From Owenia fusiformis (lineage: Eukaryota; Annelida; Polychaeta; Sabellida; Oweniidae), in assembly GCA_903813345.2 (NCBI GenBank), contig CAIIXF020000004.1, forward strand, positions 10,238,196-10,302,195: 64,000 bases of DNA. Reading direction: 5' to 3'. The notes under the pieces are model-generated. The model made no database searches, was not told where the DNA came from, and worked only from the letters and a program-made list of their open reading frames with translations. Below are positions 30,903 to 43,376 of this stretch, in pieces. The position numbers and the translations under genes were made by a program. Position 1 is the first letter of the stretch; each line of letters opens with the position of its first letter.

Positions 30903-31693
30903 AGGTTACACGAACGGGTTGCTAATCCACTACGAGTAACAATGGAATGGCCAAAAAACGTTCAGTCTTGTGACCTTACCAATACTGTACTGTAGTATAC
31001 TGTACATACAATGCATAACCCTTTTTGAGTGCTGGTATACGTACAAGTCAATTTAAAACAAAAGGTTATAAATGCAGTCATTACCTCATACTAAGGCAGC
31101 GGTCTACATGATTTCGTAGGCCTATGACATTTCTTAAATATTAACTTTCAACTGAACATTCAAACCACAAAACATGCCGCCATTTTTGAACAAATATGAG
31201 ACAAAATGGTGAATGATGTATTTGCGTCACTTACACTATGAACGCCTATAATATCAATAAATTAAAAGATGTTCCTTAAATATTTTTTTGTATGTCAGAA
31301 TTTCACTCTAGTTTTCAAATATGTAATCAGATTTTGATAATACTGAAAATTAAAAAAGTTATGAAAGAAAAAGTGACCATTGAACAATTCTGTCCGGGCT
31401 ACTATGTAATTAACGGTTATAAAATAGACACCGGTCTTTATATTGGTGCAGCAAAATTACTACATTAGGTATATATATGACATAGAATTGACACCATACA
31501 ATGGGGGTGGGTCATCTCAGTATACCACTTGCATATTGTTTAGACATGTTTTTAAGCGTTTTAAGTAATAATCACACTAAAGTCCAAAAGTTTTTAAATA
31601 GTTTGCTCATGTTTATATGCATATTATGTTCACTACATTCATTTGGCTTTAATTGCAACAAACTATATTTGTTTATTCATAATGTTTGTTTAG

Positions 31694-31905
31694 GTAATAT
31701 TTACTATATTGGCCTCAATGACATTGCTGTTGAAAATGACTGGATCTGGACTGGATTATGGACAACTGCTGTTTATTCCGCTTGGGGTGGAAATGAACCA
31801 CAATTATCAGTTGGGGAACATTGCGTTGCTGTGTACCAACCTGTGAACTACAGTTGGATCAATATCCCATGTTCGGCAACGCGCGGGTTCATTTGTGAAC
31901 GCTAA
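31694..31905 (+). CDS. PAN/apple + C-type lectin protein, exon 3 of 3 (second half of CTLD)
   Basis: Acceptor TTTGTTTAG ends at 31693 and the frame is phase 1, matching the exon 2 donor (G plus GT gives Gly). The translation has YYIGLNDIAVENDWIWTG, YSAWGGNEPQ, EHCVAVYQ and SWINIPCSATRGFICER, then TAA. These are the WIG-like strand, the site-2 region, the last two Cys and the terminal FICE strand of a CTLD. The Ca-binding EPN/QPD triplet is EPQ, and the usual WND is WIN. Canonical calcium-dependent sugar binding is therefore doubtful. An AATAAA at 32371-32376 is a candidate poly(A) signal. Confidence 0.85.
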
Positions 31906-31933
31906 GCAGATATTGCCTAACTCACGACTTTCT

Positions 31934-32640
31934 CAATGACGATAAATCCCTTCGCATCTGTATGCCCGTACCATTAGAGTATCTGTCTAACAGTAATAGT
32001 TCGTGGTATGACTCCGGGATATGAAGAATCCGTAACACAATATAGTGCAGCAACATTTGAACCAATATTGTTACGTTATGTTATGGTCCATTAAATGACT
32101 GACAGACAGAAGTTAGGTAGACATATTTACCCGGATGAAGACATTGAACGAAATACTTTTAGTGTACATAAATCCCGGGGATATAATATCATGACAAATA
32201 ATTAAGGAGGTCTATATGTCTTGGTTCTTTTAAAATGCCGTTTGCTGAAAAAACTATGGGCTTTTTGGTCGAAATATGCCTCTCATTACAAGGAGTCAAA
32301 AAACGTAAATATTTTCGTTCGAATTTTAACATATTTTATAAGATCCACAACGCAATGTAAGCATATTTACAATAAATTGGACTATCATTGTGTCAAACTT
32401 ATTCTAATTTCAATGTAATTTCTAGTGGTTAATTAGTGTAATTATATAAATTTTCTTATTTTATTTTGTTTATTTTTTCAATGACGATAAATCCTTTCGC
32501 AATCTGTATGTCCGCACTACCGGTCCGTATTTCCATTAGTGTATCTGTATAACAGTATAGTCCGTGGTATGACTCTGGACTCTGGTTAAATAGTGTAATT
32601 ATATAAATTTTCTTATTTTATTTTGTCTTTGTCACACCTG
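31934..32640 (+). repeat. Interspersed repeat with internal duplication (also at 53850-54240)
   Basis: 32205-32470 matches 53945-54200 in order (TTTGCTGAAAAAACT, GGTCAAAAAACGTAAATATT, ACATTTTATAAGA). 31975-32060 matches 53873-53945 (TGGTATGACT...ATATGAAGGAT). Within this copy, TCAATGACGATAAATCC and TTAGTGTAATTATATAAATT each occur twice. The 65-aa frame is not a gene. Confidence 0.65.
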
Positions 32641-32659
32641 CAAAGCCTTCTTCCAATTG

Positions 32660-33080
32660 CCCTTATGCCCCATGCACTGACTTTTGCAATGTTTAAAACT
32701 TGGGTCCAGGCTGAATTATACCCCACTTTGCGAATTTAATGATTATTCGGCCAGCCATGACTCCCTGTGAATGAATGACATCCCATTGCAAAGAAGAGTA
32801 GTTTGGCTTTTTGGTACATTGAATGAAATTGATGTAGTCATCATTGGTTTTATATTTCTTCTAATATTGCATTGGGCCCCGTACACTGACTTTCACGATG
32901 TTTATAAATTGGTCCAAAGCTAATTTTGGCTGACTTTGCAAAAGGAATCATTACTCGCCCAACCATATGACCCAATATCAACGAATGATATACCATTGGA
33001 AAGAGGAGACACATGGTTTTATGGTACATTGAATGAAATCAATGCTGTTATCACTGGTTTTGTGCTTTCCGAGATAACTG
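32660..33080 (+). repeat. Tandem duplication, about 205 bp period
   Basis: Two diverged units share CACTGACTTT-GATGTTTA, GGTACATTGAATGAAAT and CATT-GGTTTT. The stretch to 33300 ends with AATAAAGATACTGAACTGAAC, which resembles a LINE tail. The 79-aa frame here has no domain. Confidence 0.5.
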
Positions 33081-35021
33081 TTCCTATTGAACTGTTCCTA
33101 TCAAATAGTGCATATAGTAGATCTAATGGTGAAAACAGTAATCAAACAAACAGAGACCTAAATGTAACAAATTGATATGTACGAATATAAATAATTTATT
33201 AATTACATAATATTTTTATTTTATATTATTACATGTTATAATGTTTAAAATCGTCACTTATGTGGAGGAAATAAAGATACTGAACTGAACTCTCCGGTTT
33301 TGAATAATACAATTATGTACGGGGGGGGGGGGTCACTGAATAAAAGTAGAATTTTGTTTAACTTGCATATTTATATCAAAGAATACTAGGCATTTCAACC
33401 GAGTCAATGAATATTCATGAGTAGATAAGAGTGCTCAATGGAAGAAAGATAGGTATGCTTGTAAAGCATTAACACATTTGGAATTAGGAGATATCTCATT
33501 TTTTGGCGAAGGCATCCTCTGACACAAAATCATTGAACATGTAAAATCTGTCTCCTAAAATTTACGCAATCATCGAGTCGGTTCATCAAATTTGACGAAA
33601 TTGGAAGATATGACAAATAGTTATTTGATATTTTGTGTTTTTTAAATGTGTTATTTTTATCCTCTTTATCTATTCAATAGGTTTCGCTCAAAAATGAAAG
33701 CACAACTTATGACTATTTATTTTGTAAGTATGAGTGAATTGTTTTGAGTTTCGCAGAAAATATGTGCTTACACGTATAGTAGTCAGAAACCCATGCCTCT
33801 CTATCGTTTCAAAAAATTTACCCAACGTATCGGTCTCTGTTAATTTATGGCATCCATACTTTTTTGAAAGGTATCACTTTGAGGCTCAATTTTTTGCCGG
33901 ATGCCCTTGCAAACTCTCATTGGTTGCTCTGTATTGTAGTATTCCGTCACCATGGTTACGCATCTATTGACATCTTACCTTGGAATCTTAAATCATTTGT
34001 AACTTTGTCATTATTTGGTCTATAGAGATGATATTTGTATCAAATTAAACCTAATTAAATTTCCCATAAAGTAATGATATTCAATTATGCAAACTAGCTC
34101 ATTTGCATAAATTGTGACGTCATCAATCAATTTTTGATTCAGAATTTTCAAGTATAGCAACGTATCTATTAGAACTGAGGCCGTATGTCAGAATTTCTGC
34201 AAAGTTTGATCCTTTAGACTATAAGAAGAAGGTATAAGCAACATAAAAGTGAAAACAGATTCAAAATTGGATCAGTATTACCAAAGCTATTAAACTTTCG
34301 AAGCAGCTACTGTGAATGTCATTATTTGACAATTATATTCAGACATCTTACCATGGACGTTTAAAATGTTTGTAGCTTTGTCATTATTTGGTCTATAGAA
34401 ATGATATTGGTATCAAATTAAACCTTATTTCCTGTATGATTACAATATTCAATTATACAAATTAGCTAATTTTCATAAATTGTGATGTCATCAATCAATT
34501 TTTGTTCAGAATATCCCAGTTTAGCAACATATATATTAGAACTTAGGCTGTATGACAGAATGTGTGCATAGTTTTGACCTTTATTTGATGAGTGGAAGAG
34601 ACAACAGATTCAAAATTGGATCAGAATTAGCAAAGTTATTCAGCTGTTTGGGCAACTACTGTGAACGTCATTGTTTTACAATTATAAAAAATATTACAAT
34701 AACGAAAAAAAAAGAAACAAACATAGTTGTTTCAATCTTATTGAGAAAAAATGTACACGACTTGTTCATATTTTTCCATTGATCTGAACATGTAAGTATA
34801 TGGATATGTTATATGTATTTTGACTATCATTCACAGGGGTCAAAATCGTGTGATCTTGATCCTGTATTTTAAAATCCAATTTTATAATTCACCATATACT
34901 GTCAATGATCCATATGGATACATAGTAATGCTTTAATTATGCTATTTTGACATATGTTGACTAATATACATATCAATATTATTTACAAATGGAAGAGTAT
35001 GGAAGAGTATTCCTGGTTTCA

Positions 35022-35120
35022 TTATCCCATCGAACGAAGTTCGGAGGGATATAGGGAACGCCTCCGTCCGTACGTACGTCCGTACGTCCGTCCGTCCGTC
35101 TGTCCGTCCGCCCGTCCGGG
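35022..35120 (+). repeat. CGAACGAAGTTCG palindrome plus CCGT/CCGTACGT microsatellite
   Basis: CATCGAACGAAGTTCGGAGG is followed by GATATAGG, CGCCTCCGTCC and then CGTACGTCCGTCC repeats. A decayed relative is at 3423-3490. A direct repeat (GGAGTATTCCTGGTTTCATT) brackets the block near 34998 and 35172. Confidence 0.7.
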
Positions 35121-36639
35121 CAATAACTCAAATAGTGTTGTACATATCAATATTTACAAAATTTATATGGAGGAGTATTCCTGGTTTCATTTGATTTTTA
35201 ACATATGATAAAGCTGAAAACAAAACTTTGTTGATATTTGGACATAAGCTAAATAAATCTTAATTACCATTTATATTCAAAATACAGATAGAGTGTCAAC
35301 TTTAGAACTTATATGTTAACATTTCCATCTCATGTCCCAATGTGTCAATTATTGAGGGAGTCACATCACACCCTCCAAGATGCATTCCTTTGATGGAGCT
35401 GTCACACTTAGGTCTTGTAGCTCATCGTTTGTCACCGTGTAAATACCTTCCAGCAGATGGCAGGGTATAGCATGAATACGGGGTGGGCAAAACAAATAGT
35501 TTCACAGAAAGATATCCTCATCACACCAAATAAATAGTTAATTAATTTAAAAAAAACAATGCCCAAAATATGTCAATCGGTGGCAAATGGCGAGCCCACA
35601 CAGCTAATGTGACAACTACTCAAGGGAATTTTTTAACCTTCAAAATCCTTGGTGATTCAACCTTAGAATGATTTATGTTATAGCTTTTCTGAAAATGGAC
35701 TATAAGCAGAAAGTAGGTACTTCAGGAAGCAAAATGAAAAGTATAATTTTACATAGTATAACCTCTTTGATATGCAATGAAAAATGATGACAAAATCCAT
35801 ACAAAGAGCTCAGTAGTAGTACTAGTAATCCTGAAATTAAAGTGTATTGATCGAAATAGCCACAAAGAAAAAATGCCCTTTAAAATGTTTTTGAAAGAAG
35901 TGATTTTTGTAGGACTTTAACTAACCCTTCTTACCTCTACATATAGGTTCCCTACGTACACACACTAGCTCTTATGGAAGTATGTGTGGTATAGGACTTA
36001 TAATCTGAACTTGTTTTAAAGGGTTTCCAAAATATGAAATATGTAAAAATCTATGGAAAAAATATGAGTCTCAAATGGATGGATTTCAGGTATATCCCAA
36101 AGAGTATGGATACCATTCAAAACTGAGAACAGTAACAACAGGAGATTTTAGCGCAAAATAAAGGAATTAATCACGTAGTATGATTGACAGAGGTTGAATA
36201 AACTATTTTAATATACACTTTTTATAGTTTAGAAGCTTTAATATGGAATGAAAATAGCATACAGTATGTAGTTTAGGGAGCATAGATTGCAATTCTGAAC
36301 GAAGACCAGTACAAGATATTATTTCATTGTAAGGATTTAAATTATTTTCAGACAAGGGTTTCTGAAGATCTGATCAATATAAGAGATTATATCAAAAAGT
36401 CATAGATGTACATGTAGGCCTGAATGTTGGGGCAGTTATCCGAAAGTCATCACAATAAGATGTGCTGAGAGGAGCTGAATCAAAGTCACATCTATAGATG
36501 ATGTTAACAAAGAGATTAATGTCACACACATGATATTTGGAAGTCAAATCACACTGGTGAGGTGAACATGGACTCATGGAGATGTGACAAAGATCATGGA
36601 AACATTAAGAATAATAAAAAGCATCCCTGTTATGAAAGT

Positions 36640-36870
36640 CACCACTGAAATAGATACATAAGATCAATTCAACCACTGCCATATGGGTCCCGGACATGGG
36701 TAATGCTACATTAATATCAATGTTACATATACATGTAGATGGTTATAACATGAATGAATGCCATATGGGTGATTTTAACGCGGATATCAATGTCACAAGG
36801 ATGACATTAAATCAGTGTCATATGGATGTAGGAACTCTCGGGTTAAAGCCCTCACTATTCATTTCTATGC
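36640..36870 (+). repeat. Small degenerate tandem repeat
   Basis: GCCATATGGGT/GTCATATGGAT occurs three times (near 36678, 36760, 36817), each linked to AATATCAATGT-like or ATGACATTAA-like segments. Confidence 0.4.
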
Positions 36871-36939
36871 TTCATTAACACTTAATATAAAAATGCAATG
36901 GTATCTATGAACTATGATAGGTTGGTATGATAAATAATA

Positions 36940-37866
36940 CAAGGTGTCTCAAAAAATGTACCTAAAATTCTATAAACGGCACAGTTAAACCAATCAATAT
37001 TTTCAGACATTTTTGCATGGTCATGTTGCTGAAGCATGTAAGTTTCCTTCCCGATACAATGTTTTTAGTTCAGTCTTGCCTTTTTGATGATCTAACCCTT
37101 TACTTTACTTCATATTTCAATGACAGTCTGTATCCTTGTGCTACATTGTTCATCACATTTGATAATGTTTCAGGTAGAATGTTTTGAATTTTTTTGGGTT
37201 GGGATTAGCTTATCATGTTCCTTCAAATAGCCCCAGAGAAAGAAGTTCCAAGGTTAAAGAGGGCAGAACAATCACAGAGAACCAGGTCAATTATCGTCAA
37301 ATGATTTAGCGGTTAATTGATAATGGAGTTCCATCTGCCAGAGTTACGGAGACTGGATGATATCCAAATGAGAACACTGTCGTTTCAGACAGTTTGAGCC
37401 CCTCCATGTACAGCAATGGCCACACAAAAATTCCAATGAAAGGAGTTTCTTCTCTCTGCATATAGACATTGTGAGGGCCTCCCTATTCAACAGATTTGAC
37501 ACCCCAAACATTTTCTCTGGGATGACTTCAAGAACCATGTTTATGCTTATCCCAAGCCAAGAGACATAGAACAACTTGAGATCAACATGTGAAAGGAAAT
37601 TCAAATCATTCCACCAGAAACATTATCATATATGATAAACAAAGTAGCAGTAAGGATGCAGGCTTTTATCAAAATGTAAGGAGGTTAAATTAAACACATG
37701 GTATAAAAAGGGTTTAAAAGCATCGAAAAGGCAAGACTGAACTAAAAATTTAGTATTGCAGAGAAAACTTACATGGTTTTCCTAAATGACCATGCAAAAA
37801 ATATCTGAAAATATTGATTGATTCATCTTTGCTGTTGATACACCTTTGGGTACATTTTTGAGACAC
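36940..37866 (+). mobile_element. Mariner-like element inside the 5.6-kb transposon
   Basis: Ends GTGTCTCAAAAAATGTACC and GGGTACATTTTTGAGACAC are inverted, next to TA on each side. The arms pair over about 130 bp, with ATCAATATTTTCAGA, TTTTGCATGGTCAT, ATGTAAGTTT and TTTTTAGTTCAGTCTTGCC. Length about 0.93 kb, so it is internally deleted. Confidence 0.75.
37493..37679 (+). pseudogene. C-terminal relic of a mariner-family transposase
   Basis: Across two frames it reads DLTPQTFSLG and then WDDFKNHVYAYPKPRDIEQ with KEIQIIPPETLSYMINKV. This matches the mariner end (SPDLxPxDFxLWGxLKxxVY, eeL, P-E, then R). An internal stop follows EINM. The second Asp motif upstream is not recognisable. Confidence 0.65.
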
Positions 37867-39420
37867 TATAAAATAGAAATTATGTCTTTCATGTCACTGC
37901 CAGTAATCTGACAAAATGAGTGAAGGTGAGCCGATTTCTGCTAGAAAATTCAACAAATAAGATTTATTTCTTCAAAAAGCATAAAGTATGGTAAAATCAG
38001 TTAGGTGTTAGGTGTAAGAATGGTGCAACGTCATCAGCAGTCATCGTCATAACAATATGTCACCGTTTTTGGTGGTGACATGAAAAACAGCAATGATATA
38101 ATATATAATGATATAATATAACGTTTAAAAATTCATGTAGATGTTCACTGCTTGAATCGCAGAACAAATATTGATGTTTGACCAGGCATGATGTTTCGTC
38201 TTTTAGATTGACGCTTATGAAGCAAATCAGTTTGAAAATATATAGATTACATAACAGATTTCACCATACCATTCACCCATTAATTAACTGATTAATCCAT
38301 AACTTTCTCACAAACAATAAATCATGTTACAAAATCAGAAAAAAATGTTTTGACCCCTGTCAATGATAGTCAAAATTATAAATACTTGTATCATTTCTAT
38401 ACACCAACTAATTCAGTGACATGGAAAATATATAGATTTCACTCGATACGCTTGAATCAGCTTTGTTTCATTTTTGTTATTTCAGTGTTTTATTCATGAT
38501 TGTCAAATAGTAACATTCATAGTAGCTGCCTCAAAAGCTGAATTACTTAGCTAATACTAATTCAATTTTGAATCATTTTTATGTTGCTCATACCTCTTCC
38601 ACTCATAGAATAAATGACAAACTATGCAGAAACTACGCCATACAACCTTGGATCTAATAAATATGTTGCTATACTTGGAAGTTCTGAACCAAAAATAGGT
38701 TGATGACATCATAATTTATGCAAATTAGCTAATTTGCATAATTGAATATCGTTTCCATACCGATTATTCAATTAGGATCAATTCGATACCAATATCTCCT
38801 CTTAATAGACGAAATAATGACAAAGCTACCAAACATATCAATTCTTAGGTAAGATATTTAAAGTCAATTGTTCAGTGATAACGTTCATGGTAGCTGCCTA
38901 GAAAGCTTAATAACTTTGTTAGTTCTGATCCAATTTTGAATCTGTTTTCACTTTTATGTTGCTTAAACCTTCTGCTCATAGAATAAAAGTCATAACATTG
39001 AAGAAATTCTACCGTGCGGCTTCAGTTCTTAAAGATACATTGCTATACTTGAAAATTCTGAACCAAAAATAGATTTATGACGTCACAATTTATGCAAATG
39101 AGCTAATTTGCATAATTGAATATTATAATTATATGGGGAATTTATTTAGGTTTAATTTGATACCAATATCATTTCTATAGACAAAATAATGACAAAGCTA
39201 CAAATGATTTAAGATTCCAAGGTAAGATGTCTATAGATGCGTAACCATGGTAACGGAATGCTACAATACAGAGCAACCAATGAGAGTTTGCAAGGGCATC
39301 CGGCAGAAAATTGAACCTCAAAGTGTTACCTTTCAAAAAAGTATGGATGCCATAAATTAACAGGGACCGATACGTTGGGTAAATTTTTTGAAACGATAGA
39401 GAGGCATGGGTTTCTGACTA

Positions 39421-40280
39421 TAGAAATGAATACTCTAGTTTATTAATAAATAGTTGATTTTGTTCGCAAACATACAGTATTTGTTTTCTGTTTTATGTGG
39501 AAAAGTGGAGGACGAAAGGTTTTCAAAATTCATTAAAATAGGGCGAATTTACGCCATTCATCTATTTTCAAACACTGTAACACATATATTTATTTCACCT
39601 AAAATATCAATTGATTCGTGTTTTATGATGTTCCTAACCCATTGTTAATATACCCTCTGGTCCAAAAAATCTGTGCGTCATCATGCAATGCTTATAACTT
39701 TTGAGAATGGAAACCATACAATGTCATACTTTCAGGGTTTGATGCCCTATATGTACCAAAGATGTGTATTAATTTTTGGATAAAATATAAGGAACATTGA
39801 AAAAACTAGAAATCGGTAACCATAGTTATCCCACAAATCACTGCTGCGACTTTTTTCGAACTTTTCCTCATTCTTGCTAATTCAATGGAATATTTTCTCA
39901 TCTCACTTAGTACATCAAGCATCAATTAAACTTGCCAATCCAAATTATTGTTACAAGTATATATTAGGCATCATTTGATGCCAAAATTGTTTCAACCAGA
40001 ATCTTTTCAAACTGAGAACCACTCGGTATCAACTTAGGACGTTCACATCCTTTACGTCTTAGCAATCCATTACATTACCAGATGTAGTAGCTTTGGCATG
40101 AAGCATTGCTGGCATACGAGTATTCCTACTAATTCCATTTACCTTAGGCTGTTAGCTAGATCAGAGACTGAATGCTTGGACACCTTATATATATCTCCAT
40201 ATTTTAATATCACTTCAGTTTTCATTTATTTTCTCTCAAAATGCTATAAATCTGTAAAAGGTCATTAAACCTATTTCTAG
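39421..40280. other. No gene recognised
   Basis: AT-rich sequence; a 64-aa frame at 39454 has no domain. TACCCTCTGGTCCAAAAAA near 39651 looks like a possible transposon terminus, but no mirror was found. Confidence 0.4.
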
Positions 40281-43260
40281 CTGTGAACTATCAGACTAGG
40301 CATATATTACTTCCTGCGAAAGCTACAGTACGGCCCACGAGTAACTTTCATGTAAGGCCATGCTTCAGCGCACCTATAAAATTGGCGCACTGCATGGAGA
40401 AACTCTCTGTGTTGAAACTCTCTCAGCGACTCAGCGCGACGCTGTTTGCGACTCAGAGCATAGATACTCGCGCTATGTTATGAATAGCATTGCGCCATGG
40501 CCAATTTATGCCTGTCCCGTGTTACTATTAATTACCACTGGTCAATCAGAGAGCGTCGTGGCGTGCTGAACTAATACTCGGTCTTCAGCGCAAGTAATAA
40601 CTTTAATTCAAATATCTAATGTATCACAAATCGTGTTTGCTTGTATCAATTTTTAAAGTAAGTCTAGATTTAAAAAATATCCTATTTACAGTACTGTAGA
40701 TAGTCAAAACACAGCACCTCTTTAGAAATCGCATTCAGTGCAAACTGCACCTAAAGTGTAAGGCTTATTTCAACATGAAAAGGCTAGATCACAACATTTT
40801 TCTGAGTCTACTAAGAAAAATAATATAAATAATATAATAAATAAAATAATATAAATGAATTGGCAACAAGCTATGATGTCACTAGAGTGGGACGGGAGTA
40901 GTTACTAGTAAGGGGACATCTCCAAGCCGGTTCCGAAGCTGGAATTGCCAGACATGGACAAATGACGGGATATAATCTTTTTTTATTGTGATACACATCC
41001 GCAGCTATAAAAACAATGAAGTGGACGAATGGCGTAATCACGGGATGTCATCGTCTTATTTGGTCAATGTTAGGGAGCAGGTCGTTTTTACAAGATATTT
41101 CAGGATTTTCACACAATATGCCTTATTAGTTTAGGCTTAGGTTTAACCTTATTTTCACACAATCGGGTCTTTTATTGCCGAAAAGATCTGTGCAGAAATG
41201 TTTCAAGATCCAAAAAGAAGACAGTTTGTTTCAGAGTATGTCCTACCCTCCTTGCCAATGTCTAAGTCCGCCCCAGTGAACCACCTTGATAATGTCCCCT
41301 CCCGAATGTCCCCTTGTCACCCCACCCCCTTCAGATCCACCAATTGTTTTAAACCTTGCTGCCTATTAACATTATCATATAATCAAAACTGGCATCCGTT
41401 TTATTTTCTAACCATGCATGCTATGAAGGATGTAACAAATATACAGTGTAGAATGGTATATTGAACTTTTTTCTAAATGTTGATCTCCAAAAACATATTT
41501 TTGGTTTTTCAACACATACCGGACACAATATAACGAGTATACACATTGTAACATAGAAAATTGGGGAAAATGACAATCCCTTTGATCAAATTATTAAGAT
41601 CTAATCTCCCGCTTATGTGCAATGAAAGTGTTGATACACATAATTAGCAATCAGAAAGATGCATGCTCTAACCACTGCAGTTTATTAGATTAATGATTGA
41701 GTAAGATTAAAGTTTTCAATTGCCTTTGTTGTAACATCTTATTTCAAAAGAATGGATATTGAGAATTCGAATATGGTTGTATGGATGAAACATTCACATT
41801 ACAGTTAACAGTGTTATTCCTTCAATAAATGCAATATATTTACCATTTTAGATTACATATTGGACTTTCTGCATAATGATAAAATGTTGACAATATAGTT
41901 TTCGATGAAACCCCAGGGCCGTAGCCAACATGGCTTTCAGTTGGGGGGGGGGGGGGGGTGCAATCGCCAAAATATTTTCGGTTTTCAGTCAGGGGGTGCG
42001 ATCGTGACATAAGTGAGGTATTTGTAGCTAGAAGCTTCAAATAAAAATCATCTTAACGCTCTTTTCTTCCTCTACCTAATGGTTGTCTTTTATTGGTTGT
42101 GGTGGAGGGAGTGCGTTTGCACCTTTCGCCCCACACCTTGCTACGCTTGTAAATCCAATTACAATTTCCAAGGAATAAACTTTATTAATTATGTGTACAT
42201 ATGTGAAAATGAGCTTGCATGTAGAAATTGCATTGTATGCAAACCTTACTCCGACAGACCCAGTCGTGTTTATGTCTTTTGAATGATGTCAACCCCTTGA
42301 TGCATGCATCTGTTAATAAGTGATGTTAAGAATATTGGTGGAGGGAAATGTCATAAAGATTTGACGTACATCGCGATATAGCCGTGCCCCATTTGTCTTT
42401 ATCCTTCCAAACGCAAACGGCAGATAAGAGGGGCTCTCGCGTACCAGAATGTTTGACGTAGGGTTAACATGAATTGATTGATTGAAGTGATTGATCATTA
42501 TTGATATGATGTTTAATAAGCTACTTACAAGCTATAATTTAAATATAGTTGATATCATGTTAATATAAAGTATGTTTTAACTCATAGGGAACTGACTTTT
42601 GTTATTTCAAAATTGAAATATGCCAAATTCCTTTGAAATAATCAAATTACCACGCGATCTATTTCCCTGGGTTTTACTCTATTTTAGATTTACTAGAAAC
42701 ATGTTTATTTGATGTTGTGATGATTGCGTTTGCTTCACACGAGTTCATTGAAAAGTTCAGTAACACTTAGAGATCAAAAGACTAATTAGGCACCTGATTG
42801 CGAAAGTTTGATTGCATTTCGATCGCCGGGATTTTACAAGGGAAGCGTAGTTTAAGTAGCGATCGTGTTCTTGGGATCTTGATAACTTCCTATTTTAAGT
42901 TTTGGGTTGGAAGCAATGAGTATGTCGGACTTTCTCAAGTCCACATAATGAAACAATACCCCTTTATATTAGTCCAATTGGAATTTGCATAAGCATACCA
43001 GTTTTATATTGCAAAAAGAACTGTAATATATTAATAGCCTACATAAAAGCATCATGATAAACCATGACATCTCATGTCTGCTCAGCGTGTTTCATGTGAA
43101 ACAGAAAGATGCTATGAGTATCAGAATGACATAAAAGGGTTTTGTTTGGTATTCAAAATAATTGTAAATAATATTTAATTCATTATACAATTGAATAATT
43201 ATGATGCATCAATTAATACAATGTACATGAAAGTCTGCTTAATATAATATCTTTTTTACA
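40281..43260. other. Mostly unannotated, with a GC-richer block and a long G-run
   Basis: 40320-40570 is richer in GC, with repeated GCGACTCAG words, and shares short inverted matches (TACAGTACGGCC, CTCAGAGCATAGA) with 51690-51890. A run of about 18 G interrupted once or not at all lies at 41942-41959 next to CAGGGCCGTAGCCAACATGG. Frames up to 88 aa have no domain. Confidence 0.4.
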
Positions 43261-43261
43261 G

Positions 43262-43376
43262 GATAGCGGGATGCTACGAGAGGGATAGCAGGAAGAGAGG
43301 CAAGGCCGAAGGGGTTGGTGCAAGCCTTCACTACAGACAGGAGTTAATGCATTATGGGATTCGACGCATTCGTTGA
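43262..43376 (+). CDS. Possible short terminal coding exon (unrecognised)
   Basis: It follows a strong acceptor (CTTTTTTACAG at 43261) and is clearly richer in G+C than its AT-rich surroundings. In one frame it reads IAGCYERDSRKRGKAEGVG and then LHYRQELMHYGIRRIR, stopping at TGA 43374-43376. A charged, Arg/Lys/Glu-rich peptide is unlike chance translation here. No upstream exon was identified and the family is unknown. Confidence 0.3.

Larger units (their letters stand above)
28785..31190. repeat. Inverted-repeat pair bounding 2.4 kb of intron 2
   Basis: 28782-28870 contains ATGGCGGCATATTTTGTG and TTCAGTTGAAAGTTAATATT. The mirror at 31100-31190 has AATATTAACTTTCAACTGAA and ATGCCGCCATTT. The arms pair over about 75 bp. 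The interior holds a short transposase-like frame and two copies of the word-modular repeat. It may be the ends of an old DNA transposon. Confidence 0.5.
33780..39420. mobile_element. 5.6-kb DNA transposon with about 1.1-kb terminal inverted repeats
   Basis: The left end TAGTCAGAAACCCATGCC (33780) mirrors the right end GGCATGGGTTTCTGACTA (to 39420), flanked by TAG on both sides. The arms continue to about 34870 and 38330 (TGACTATCATTCACAGGGGTC and mirror). Each arm contains two tandem repeats of about 340 bp (CATTATTTGGTCTATAGA occurs twice at left, its complement twice at right). No intact transposase is seen in 34870-38330, apart from a separate mariner relic. A non-autonomous long-TIR element; superfamily not determined. 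Confidence 0.8.

Noticed and set aside
39648-39870. Possible mariner-type terminus TACCCTCTGGTCC
   Set aside because: No inverted partner was found within several kilobases.
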